This document shows, in pieces, positions 1-6,695 of a stretch of DNA of 10,380 nt. Position 1 is the first letter of the stretch. The number at the start of each line of letters is the position of its first letter. A program made the position numbers and the translations under genes. The notes below the pieces were generated by a model. It was not told the origin of the DNA, made no database searches, and worked only from the letters and a program-made list of their open reading frames with translations. The stretch is taken from the NCBI GenBank assembly GCA_005884985.1, contig VAYK01000105.1, forward strand, positions 1 to 10,380, read 5' to 3'. Source of the stretch: Actinomycetota bacterium. Lineage in GTDB: Bacteria > Actinomycetota > Thermoleophilia > Solirubrobacterales > 70-9.

Positions 1-62
1 ACCTCGGGGACGTAACGCCCGCCGTAGATGCCGAAGCGCTCCTCGACCGCCGCGACGCTCAC
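1..62 (-). CDS. trpB: Tryptophan synthase beta chain, N-terminal fragment
   Basis: Only the first 20 codons are in the window; the gene runs off the left edge. They read V/M-S-V-A-A-V-E-E-R-F-G-I-Y-G-G-R-Y-V-P-E-V, and the FGxYGGRYVPE block is the signature start of the PLP-dependent beta subunit that joins indole and serine into tryptophan. The start is GTG at 62-60. It shares four bases (GTGA) with the trpF stop, so the two genes are probably translationally coupled. A Shine-Dalgarno-like AGGTGA sits four bases upstream, inside the end of trpF. The PLP lysine and the remaining catalytic residues lie outside the window and cannot be checked. trpA is expected next but is not visible. Confidence 0.9.
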   Translation of the reverse strand, partial: MSVAAVEERFGIYGGRYVPE

Positions 63-700
63 GCGATCACCTGGGAGCCCGAGGCCCTCTGGGCTCGCTC
101 GAGGAAAGCCGCCATCAGAGCGTGGTCCTTGACGCCCGGCTCGGCCTCGACCCCGCTCGCCACGTCGACCGCGATGGGCCGGGCGGCGGCCACCCCTTCG
201 GCGACGTTCTCGGGGGTCAGGCCGCCGGCGAGAATCAGCGGCACCTCCGAGCGGCGCACGCCGAGCAGCCCCCAGTCGAAGCTCTCACCCGTGCCACCCG
301 ACGTCCCCGGCCGGTGGGCGTCGAGCAGGTGGAAGTCGGCGCGGTACGCCTCGGCGGCCCGGACGTCGGCGGCGCTGCGCACCCGCAACGCCTTGATCAC
401 CTTGCAGCCGGTGCGCCGGGCCGCCTCTCGGCAGAACGCCGGCCCTTCGTCGCCGTGAAGCTGGACCATGGTGAGCCACTCGTCCTCGGCGGCGGCGGCG
501 AGTTGCGCCAGGGTCGGGTTGACGAACACCCCCACGATCTCGAGACGACGCCTGAGCGCGGCACCGATCTCGACCGCCACGTCCGGCTCGCAAAAGCGGG
601 GGCTCTCGGGGTGGTGGTTGAGCCCGATCGCCCAGGCGCCGAGGCGCACTGCCTCCTGCGCGTCGTCGAGATTCGTGATGCCGCAGAACTTGACCCTCAT
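59..700 (-). CDS. trpF: Phosphoribosylanthranilate isomerase
   Basis: A cytoplasmic (beta-alpha)8-barrel enzyme that isomerises N-(5-phosphoribosyl)anthranilate to CdRP, the third step of tryptophan synthesis. The 213-residue product has the usual family length. It opens with VKFCGITN, whose Cys6 is the expected general base. The other landmarks are LDAHRPG with the general-acid Asp127, GGTG at 135-138, the phosphate-binding AGGL at 158-161 and VDVASGVE at 178-185. The frame is open upstream to 835, but I chose ATG at 700 because the family N-terminus begins exactly there and the extra residues lie antisense over the protease C-terminus. No strong Shine-Dalgarno site is visible. A 16-bp palindrome ends 14 bases upstream. 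The strand-1 to loop region reads GLNHHPESPRF where an aromatic/aliphatic GFVF-type run is commoner, a mild variation. The gene overlaps trpB by four bases. Confidence 0.95.
   Translation of the reverse strand: MRVKFCGITNLDDAQEAVRLGAWAIGLNHHPESPRFCEPDVAVEIGAALRRRLEIVGVFVNPTLAQLAAAAEDEWLTMVQLHGDEGPAFCREAARRTGCKVIKALRVRSAADVRAAEAYRADFHLLDAHRPGTSGGTGESFDWGLLGVRRSEVPLILAGGLTPENVAEGVAAARPIAVDVASGVEAEPGVKDHALMAAFLERAQRASGSQVIA
67..72 (-). promoter_or_regulatory. Shine-Dalgarno site for trpB
   Basis: Reads AGGTGA on the minus strand, four bases before the GTG start of trpB and inside the last codons of trpF. It supports GTG at 62 as the trpB start. It is one of the few clear ribosome-binding sites in the operon. 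Confidence 0.5.
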
Positions 701-714
701 CCCGACACATAATG

Positions 715-730
715 CCGAGCGCGCGCTCGG
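715..730. repeat. Perfect 16-bp GC palindrome between protease gene and trpF
   Basis: CCGAGCGCGCGCTCGG is its own reverse complement over all 16 bases. It lies 16 bases past the protease stop and 14 bases before the trpF ATG. As RNA it would form a six-base-pair GC stem with a GCGC tetraloop. No T-run follows on the minus strand, so it is not a standard intrinsic terminator. It could be a weak or partial terminator, an RNA-stabilising or RBS-occluding hairpin, or a dimeric regulator site. Its role is inference. Confidence 0.5.
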
Positions 731-746
731 GCCAGCGACGAAGTGA

Positions 747-1970
747 CTACGGCTTTGCTGAGGCCGGGCGGTTGCCCAGGGTGACCGTGACGGTGCGGCT
801 CGCGCTGCCATGGGCCAGGCTGAGCTGGATGTCATCGCCGGGTTGCTTCTGGTTCACCGCGCTGATCACGTCGTCCATGCCGGTAACCGGCTTGCCGTCG
901 ATGGCCGTGATCAGGTCGCCGCCGGCGCGGATCTGCTGGCCGCCGATCGAGACCGCGGCATTGCCGCCCTTGACCCCCGCCTTGTCGGCCGGTCCATTTG
1001 GCACCACGGTCTGCACCAGGGCGCCCTGCTTGGTGGGGAGGTTGAGGAGGTTGGCGATCTGAGGGGTGAGATCGGTTCCGCTGATCCCGAGGAAGGCATG
1101 CTGGACCTGGCCGTTGGCGAGCAGCTGCTGGACCACCTGGTGGGCGGTGTTGATCGGGACCGCGAAGCCGATGCCGACGTTCCCGCCGCCGCCCGGCGAC
1201 TCGATCTGCGAGTTGATCCCGATCACGCTTCCGCTGGCGTCGAGCAGCGGCCCGCCGGAGTTTCCGGGGTTGATCGCGGCGTCGGTCTGGATGACGTTGT
1301 CGATCGTGAACCCGTTCGGGGCCTTGATCTCGCGCTGTAGCGCCGAGACGATCCCCGTGGTCACCGTGCGGTCGAGCCCGAACGGATTGCCGATCGCGAC
1401 GACGGGATCACCCACCTGAAGCTGGGAGGAGTTCCCCAGGGACAGCGGCTGGAGCTGATCGGAGGGCGCGTTGACCTTGAGCAGCGCCACGTCGGTGGAT
1501 GGATCCTTGCCCACCACCTGGGCGCTCACCGGCGGCGCGTTGTTGGTGTTGCCAAGCGTCACCTCGATCTTCTGCGCCCCATCGACGACATGCGCGTTGG
1601 TGAGGATGTGGCCGGCGTGATCGATCACGAAGCCCGAGCCGGTCGCGGTCCCCCCGCCGCCACCCCCGAAGGGATTGAGCGGTGAAGGGGGCCGCGGCGC
1701 CGACTGGGCTTGTATGAACGCGACTCCGGGGGAATCCTGCTGGTAGATCTGGTTTACGGTCAGTCCCTTCGCGCTCGTGTCCCGTGGGGCCGGCTGCGGC
1801 GCCGCGGCGAGCGCCGGAACCTGGTTGTCGCCGCCCGGCGACTCGACCCAGCCAGCGGCGATTGCGATCAAGCCGACGATGGCGACGACGAGCCCACCCG
1901 CCAGGGCAGCCCCGAAAGACGTCCGGACGAATCGTCCGAGGGCGTCGATCACGGGTTTCACCTTGCTCAT
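747..1970 (-). CDS. HtrA/DegP-like membrane-anchored serine protease with PDZ domain
   Basis: A 407-residue S1C-family trypsin-like protease of the envelope quality-control type. Residues 20-41 form one hydrophobic segment after a basic N-terminus, indicating a signal anchor with the protease outside the cytoplasm. A Pro/Ala-rich linker and a glycine run (102-107) follow. The catalytic domain starts at about 108 with TGSGFVI. It carries His127 (TNAHVV), Asp160 (STDVALLKV) and Ser238 in GNSGGPL, so the triad is complete. A PDZ domain spans about 290-396, with its carboxylate-binding loop near AFLGI. The start is ATG at 1970, preceded by a weak AAGG. The gene sits between trpC and trpF, which is out of place for a protease. 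The 81-bp gap upstream and the palindrome downstream suggest its own transcription unit. Its substrate is unknown. The family call is strong; a role in tryptophan metabolism is not supported by the sequence itself. Confidence 0.93.
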   Translation of the reverse strand: MSKVKPVIDALGRFVRTSFGAALAGGLVVAIVGLIAIAAGWVESPGGDNQVPALAAAPQPAPRDTSAKGLTVNQIYQQDSPGVAFIQAQSAPRPPSPLNPFGGGGGGTATGSGFVIDHAGHILTNAHVVDGAQKIEVTLGNTNNAPPVSAQVVGKDPSTDVALLKVNAPSDQLQPLSLGNSSQLQVGDPVVAIGNPFGLDRTVTTGIVSALQREIKAPNGFTIDNVIQTDAAINPGNSGGPLLDASGSVIGINSQIESPGGGGNVGIGFAVPINTAHQVVQQLLANGQVQHAFLGISGTDLTPQIANLLNLPTKQGALVQTVVPNGPADKAGVKGGNAAVSIGGQQIRAGGDLITAIDGKPVTGMDDVISAVNQKQPGDDIQLSLAHGSASRTVTVTLGNRPASAKP

Positions 1971-1993
1971 GCCTTGAGCTTCGGCGATCTCGC

Positions 1994-2009
1994 TTAACGC
2001 GGGTTAACG
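1994..2009. promoter_or_regulatory. TTAACG repeat element upstream of the protease gene
   Basis: In the 81-bp gap between the trpC stop and the protease start, TTAACG occurs twice at a 10-bp period (1994-1999 and 2004-2009). The same bases also form an inverted repeat, TTAAC-GCGG-GTTAA (1994-2007). A one-helical-turn direct repeat upstream of an envelope-stress-type protease resembles response-regulator binding sites such as those of OmpR/PhoB-family proteins. No convincing -35/-10 pair could be assigned, so this is a candidate operator only. Confidence 0.3.
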
Positions 2010-2051
2010 AGAGCCTTCAGCGACGCTAAGAATGGCTTGGAGGAGCGACGG

Positions 2052-2873
<822 letters not shown>

Positions 2874-2889
2874 ACTCGGAACAGGCTAG

Positions 2890-3921
2890 TCAAGAGCCGG
2901 CGAGAGCACCCGTTAGATCGACCAGCCTGGCGAGCACGGTCCGCGCCGCGCCCGAGTCGATCGCCTCGCGGGCCCGCTCCACCCCGCCCCGAAGATCGTC
3001 CGCGCCCCCACCGACGAGGATCGCGGCGCCGGCGTTCAGCAGCACGACGTCCCGCGGCGGCCCCTCCTCGCCGTCGAGCACGCGCACCACGATCGCCGCG
3101 TTCTGCTCGGGCTCGCCGCCGGCGATCTGCTCGATCCCCGCGCGCTCGACCCCGAACGCCTCCGGCTGCACGAACCACTCCTCGGTACGACCGTCCTTGA
3201 CCTCCACGATCCGCGTGTCCTCGGCGACGCTGATCTCGTCCACGTCATCCACCGCGCAGACGACGAGCGCCCGCTCGCAGCCCAGCCCGACGAGCGCCTC
3301 GGCGATCGTCTCCTGGTAGCGGCGATCCGAGACGCCGAGCAGCTGCCTGGTGGCCCCGGCTGGGTTCGTGAGCGGACCGAGGAAGTTGAAGATGGTTCGC
3401 ACCGCCAGCTCCTTTCGCACGGGCACCACGTGCTTCATCGCCGCATGGTGTCGAGGGGCGAACATGAACCCGAAGCCGATCTCGTCGATGCAGCGGGCGA
3501 CCTCGGGGGGACCGAGGTCGATTCGCACGCCGAGCGCCTCGAGCAGGTCGGCGGAGCCGCAGCGGCTGGTGGTGGACCGATTGCCGTGCTTGGCGACCGC
3601 GCACCCGGCTCCGGCTGCGACCAACCCGGCAGCGGTCGAGATGTTGAACGTGGACGGACCGCCACCGGTGCCCGCCGTATCGATCAGGTCGTCGCGGGCC
3701 GCGTCGACCTCGGCAGCCAGCCGCCGCATCGTCCGTGCGAGCCCGACCAGCTCGGCGACCGTCTCGCCCTCGGTCCGCAGGGCGACCAGGAAGGCGCCGG
3801 TCTGGACCTCGCCGGCCCTGCCCTCCATGATCTCGTCGAGCACCGCCGAGGCGTGGTCGGCGGTCAGGTGGGTGCCGGAGCAGACGGCGTCGAGCGCGCG
3901 GGTGAGGATGTCGTTGGGCAA
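2890..3921 (-). CDS. trpD: Anthranilate phosphoribosyltransferase
   Basis: Transfers the phosphoribosyl group of PRPP to anthranilate in the cytoplasm. The protein is 343 residues from a TTG start at 3921, which lies 17 bases after the trpG stop. The frame stays open far upstream across trpG, but residues before MPNDIL do not resemble the family. From there on the N-terminal helical domain aligns well (ILTRAL...LDEIMEGRA). PRPP-binding features are GTGG at 84-87, TFNIST at 91-96 and KHGNR at 111-115, followed by GSADLLEALG. The metal-binding DVDEIS motif and the FNFLGPLTNP block are present. The usual GTGGD is GTGGG here, a variant I believe occurs in some family members. No Shine-Dalgarno site is evident, so expression may depend on coupling to trpG. 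Confidence 0.95.
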   Translation of the reverse strand: MPNDILTRALDAVCSGTHLTADHASAVLDEIMEGRAGEVQTGAFLVALRTEGETVAELVGLARTMRRLAAEVDAARDDLIDTAGTGGGPSTFNISTAAGLVAAGAGCAVAKHGNRSTTSRCGSADLLEALGVRIDLGPPEVARCIDEIGFGFMFAPRHHAAMKHVVPVRKELAVRTIFNFLGPLTNPAGATRQLLGVSDRRYQETIAEALVGLGCERALVVCAVDDVDEISVAEDTRIVEVKDGRTEEWFVQPEAFGVERAGIEQIAGGEPEQNAAIVVRVLDGEEGPPRDVVLLNAGAAILVGGGADDLRGGVERAREAIDSGAARTVLARLVDLTGALAGS

Positions 3922-3938
3922 GGTCTGAGGCGGCGCGC

Positions 3939-4424
3939 CTAGGGTTCGAGGAAGTTGCGGAGTATGTCCTTTCCGTGGGGCGTGAGCACGGACTCGGGGT
4001 GAAACTGCACGCCCTCCGCCGGCAGCTCGCGGTGGCGGACGCCCATGACGACGTCTCCCAGCGTGGCGCTCAGCTCCAGCTCCGCGGGAAGGTCGGGGTC
4101 GGCGACCAGTGAGTGGTAGCGGCCGGCGCGCAGTGGGCTGTCCAGGCCGCGCAGGATTCCCTTGCCGTCGTGCTCGATCTCGGCGTCCTTGCCGTGGATG
4201 GGCTCGCCGCGGATCGTGCGGCCGCCGAACGCCTCGACCATCGACTGGTGGCCGAGGCATACGCCCAGCGTCGGAACGCCGGCTTGGGGGAAGTCCCGCG
4301 CCGCCTCGAGCGAGATGCCGGCGGCGCCCGGGGTGCACGGCCCCAGCTCCGCCCCCAGCTCGCCCAGGTACTGCACCAGGTTGTAGGTGAAGCTGTCGTA
4401 GTTGTCGATCACCAACACGCGCAT
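3939..4424 (-). CDS. trpG: Anthranilate synthase glutamine amidotransferase component, internally shortened
   Basis: This class I glutamine amidotransferase subunit releases ammonia from glutamine for TrpE. The start is clear: ATG at 4424, three bases after the trpE stop, giving RVLVIDNYDSFTYNLVQYLG. The catalytic triad residues remain: Cys56 in GVCLGHQ, His142 and Glu144 in VQFHPES. RYHSL at 102-106 is also present. The product is only 161 residues, against roughly 190-200 for the family. The shortage is in one place: GELGAEL (21-27) is joined directly to GPCTPGAAGIS (28-38). The second strand, the following helix and the 'PDxIVISP' lead-in to the oxyanion-loop glycine motif, about 30 residues, are missing without loss of frame. 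This may be a real deletion that impairs glutamine use, or an assembly error. A 9-bp repeat straddles the junction. Confidence 0.88.
   Translation of the reverse strand: MRVLVIDNYDSFTYNLVQYLGELGAELGPCTPGAAGISLEAARDFPQAGVPTLGVCLGHQSMVEAFGGRTIRGEPIHGKDAEIEHDGKGILRGLDSPLRAGRYHSLVADPDLPAELELSATLGDVVMGVRHRELPAEGVQFHPESVLTPHGKDILRNFLEP
4341..4361. repeat. 9-bp direct repeat at the trpG deletion junction
   Basis: CCCCAGCTC occurs at 4341-4349 and again at 4353-4361, a 12-bp period. It covers codons 21-28 of trpG, exactly where the expected internal segment is missing. Short repeats of this kind are typical substrates for slippage or for collapsed assembly; which applies here cannot be decided from the sequence. 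Confidence 0.5.
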
Positions 4425-4427
4425 GGC

Positions 4428-6023
4428 CTAGGGCCATTCCGGTTGGCCAACCGCGAGCTCCACGGCCTGAAAGACGGCCTTGGCCTTGTTGACACTCTCT
4501 TCGTACTCGTAGTCCGGTTTCGCGTCCGCCACCGTGCCGCCACCGGCCTGCACGTGGACCAAGCCGTCCTTGACCACCACGGTGCGGATGTGGATCGCCG
4601 TGTCGAGATCGCCGCTGAAACCCACATACCCGATCGCGCCGCCGTAGGAGCCGCGCTTGTGGGGCTCGAGCTCGTCGATGATCTGCATCGCCCGGACCTT
4701 CGGCGCCCCCGACAGCGTCCCGGCCGGGAGCACCGCGCGCAGCGCGTCCATCGCAGTGACCTCGGGGCGAAGCTGGCCCGAGACCTGGCTGACGATGTGA
4801 AGCACGTGCGAGTAGGTCTCGACGACCATCAGCTCGTCCACCTCCACCGACCCGTACTCGCAGACCCGGCCCAGGTCGTTGCGCCCCAGGTCGACCAGCA
4901 TCACGTGCTCGGCGCGCTCCTTGGGGTCGCCCAGGAGCTCGTCGGCCCGGCGGCGATCCTCCTCCTCGCTCGCCCCACGCGGGTAGGTGCCGGCGATCGG
5001 CCGCGTCTCGACCCGGCGCCCGGTGACCTTGACGAGCGGCTCGGGTGAGGCGCCGGCGAGCTGGAACTCGCCGAAATCGAGGAAGTACATGTACGGCGAC
5101 GGGTTGATCGTGCGCAGGCCGCGGTAGATCGAGAACGCCTCGACCGGCGAGGGCGCCGAGAAGCGCTGCGACGGCACCACCTGGAAGGCATCGCCGGCAT
5201 GGATGTAGTCGACGATCCGCCGCACGTTGGCCTCGAACTGCTCGCGCCTCATGTTCGACCTGAAGCCAGGGCCTGCGAGCTCCTCGGCTGCGCCTGCGGA
5301 GGCCGCGGGGTCGCCGGCAGGACGAGCTCGCGGCGGCGCCACGGGCACCGGACCGCGGAGGCGCTCACGCAGGTCCGCGATCGTCCCCGCCGCCCGCGCG
5401 TAAGCCGCGTCCACGTCCGACTCCTCATCCACCAACGCGTAGGCCATCAGGGTGAGCTCATGGCGCAGGTGGTCGAAGACGACCAGCACGTCGCTCAGCA
5501 TCAGCGCCATGTCCGGGAGCCCGATCGGGTCCGGGTTCGGCTCGCCCAGCGGCTCGACCGTGCGAACGAGGTCGTAGCCGAAGAACCCCACCGCCCCACC
5601 CGCGAACGGCGGAAGGTCGTCGAGCGGCGCCAACCGGTAACGCCCGAGGTACTCGCTGACCGCGGCGTACGGGTCCGGGGCGTGATGACGGGCTCGCGGC
5701 CCGGCTCCCGCGGTCGCATCGCCCGGCCACTCGCTGAGCACGCCGTCCTGCCAGCGCAACACCGCGCGAGGGCTGAAGCCGAGGAACGAGTAGCGGCCGA
5801 GGCGTCCCTGCTCGGCGGACTCGAGCAGGAAGCAGGGGCCCTCCATGCGCAGCTTCAGGAACGCGGAGACGGGCGTCTCGCAATCGTCGACGAACGACAT
5901 CCGAACCGGGATCGCGTTGCCCTCGCGAGCCAGCTCGCGTGCCCGCTCGATGCTGGGGTCGAGGTCGAGCTCGGCCTCAGCGCTTACAGCCATGGGCCCG
6001 GGGTTCGGGGCCGTAACGCTCAA
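4428..6023 (-). CDS. trpE: Anthranilate synthase component I
   Basis: Converts chorismate and ammonia to anthranilate, the committed step of tryptophan synthesis. The 531-residue length is normal. The tryptophan feedback pocket is recognisable: LLESAE at 67-72 and NPSPYMYFL at 307-315. Catalytic-domain blocks are ASPEPL, HVMLVDLGRNDLGRV (373-387), ETYSHVLHIVSQVSG (402-416), LPAGTLSGAPKVRAM and RGSYGGAIGY. The segment at 341-350 reads RPIAGTYPRG, with Tyr347 where arginine is the common residue. The start given is TTG at 6023, overlapping the hisIE stop as TTGA. ATG at 5993 (codon 11) is an alternative of nearly equal merit, because neither has a clear Shine-Dalgarno site. Residues 225-250 form a Pro/Ala-rich linker between the two halves. 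trpG follows after three bases, as expected for subunits of one complex. Confidence 0.96.
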   Translation of the reverse strand: MSVTAPNPGPMAVSAEAELDLDPSIERARELAREGNAIPVRMSFVDDCETPVSAFLKLRMEGPCFLLESAEQGRLGRYSFLGFSPRAVLRWQDGVLSEWPGDATAGAGPRARHHAPDPYAAVSEYLGRYRLAPLDDLPPFAGGAVGFFGYDLVRTVEPLGEPNPDPIGLPDMALMLSDVLVVFDHLRHELTLMAYALVDEESDVDAAYARAAGTIADLRERLRGPVPVAPPRARPAGDPAASAGAAEELAGPGFRSNMRREQFEANVRRIVDYIHAGDAFQVVPSQRFSAPSPVEAFSIYRGLRTINPSPYMYFLDFGEFQLAGASPEPLVKVTGRRVETRPIAGTYPRGASEEEDRRRADELLGDPKERAEHVMLVDLGRNDLGRVCEYGSVEVDELMVVETYSHVLHIVSQVSGQLRPEVTAMDALRAVLPAGTLSGAPKVRAMQIIDELEPHKRGSYGGAIGYVGFSGDLDTAIHIRTVVVKDGLVHVQAGGGTVADAKPDYEYEESVNKAKAVFQAVELAVGQPEWP

Positions 6024-6682
6024 CTGCGGCGGCCATTCAGCATCTCCAGCACCGCGGCGATCGAGATCCCGCGCGAGACCAGGAGCACGTGCAGGTGGTA
6101 GACAACGTCGGCAGCCTCCTCGGCGACCCGCTCCTCGGACTCCGAGCCGGCGGCTTGGGCCACCTCCTCGGCCTCCTCGCGTACCTTGTTCGCGATCCGC
6201 GGCGGATCCTCGAGCAGCTCGACGGTGTACGAGCCATCCGGCCGGAGTTGCCGGCGGTCGAGCAGCGTGCGCTCGAGCGCGGGCAGCGCCTCGTAGGTGG
6301 CCGGGGCGGGCTCCCCGTCGGCCGGCGACGCCTCGGGAGCCGGGTCCGCGCTGCCCTCGAGGTCGCGGTAGAAGCAGGACCGCTGGCCCGTGTGACAGGC
6401 GGGACCCGCGGGGTCGACCAAGGCAACGAGCGCGTCGCCATCGCAGTCGTAGCGGATCTGGCGCACGCGCTGCACGTTGCCCGAGGTCTGGCCCTTGTGC
6501 CAGATCTCATCCCGCGAGCGGCTGTAGAAGTGAACCTCCCCCGTCTCCCGGGTGCGCCGCAGCGCCTCGTCGTTCATGTAGGCAAGCGTCAGCACCTCAC
6601 CCGTGCGCCAGTCCTGCATCACGCACGGCACCAGGCCGTGCTCGTCGAAGTGGACCGCCGGCGGCGGCGATGAGTGCTCCAT
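6020..6682 (-). CDS. hisIE: Bifunctional phosphoribosyl-AMP cyclohydrolase / phosphoribosyl-ATP pyrophosphatase
   Basis: Catalyses the second and third steps of histidine synthesis. The HisI half (about 10-108) has AYMNDEAL, the WHKGQTSGNVQRV block (61-73), the DCDGD metal site (79-83), and Cys96 and Cys103 in CHTGQRSCFY. Cys80, Cys96 and Cys103 are the likely zinc ligands. A Pro/Ala-rich linker (110-128) leads to the HisE half (about 130-220), with LLEDPPRIANKVREEAEEVAQAA and EEAADVVYHLHVLL supplying the acidic metal-binding helices. The start is ATG at 6682; the frame is open to 6817, but the upstream residues are the antisense-like overlap with the cyclase C-terminus and are not family-like. 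There is no Shine-Dalgarno site; a TAAACT hexamer seven bases upstream suggests leaderless transcription. The stop overlaps the trpE start by four bases, joining histidine and tryptophan genes in one unit, an order also known from actinobacteria. Confidence 0.96.
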   Translation of the reverse strand: MEHSSPPPAVHFDEHGLVPCVMQDWRTGEVLTLAYMNDEALRRTRETGEVHFYSRSRDEIWHKGQTSGNVQRVRQIRYDCDGDALVALVDPAGPACHTGQRSCFYRDLEGSADPAPEASPADGEPAPATYEALPALERTLLDRRQLRPDGSYTVELLEDPPRIANKVREEAEEVAQAAGSESEERVAEEAADVVYHLHVLLVSRGISIAAVLEMLNGRRS

Positions 6683-6689
6683 TTGGAGG

Positions 6690-6695
6690 AGTTTA
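6690..6695 (-). promoter_or_regulatory. Candidate -10 element of a leaderless hisIE-trp promoter
   Basis: TAAACT (TANNNT pattern) lies with exactly seven bases between it and the hisIE ATG, so transcription would start at or next to the A of the start codon. The absence of any Shine-Dalgarno sequence and the known frequency of leaderless mRNAs in actinobacteria fit this. The hexamer overlaps the cyclase TAA stop. No good -35 is seen, so confidence is low. Confidence 0.3.

Noticed and set aside
715..730. Intrinsic terminator after the protease gene
   Set aside because: The stem is strong, but no U-tract follows; CATTATGTG comes directly after it on the transcribed strand. Reported only as a palindrome.
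701..835. Longer N-terminus for TrpF from an upstream ATG
   Set aside because: It would overlap the protease C-terminus and adds 45 residues foreign to the family, which starts at VKFCGIT.
3922..4437. Upstream extension of the trpD reading frame through the trpG region
   Set aside because: The frame is open because of high GC, but the residues are Arg/Pro/Gly-rich with no family similarity and overlap the real trpG frame. trpD begins at TTG 3921.
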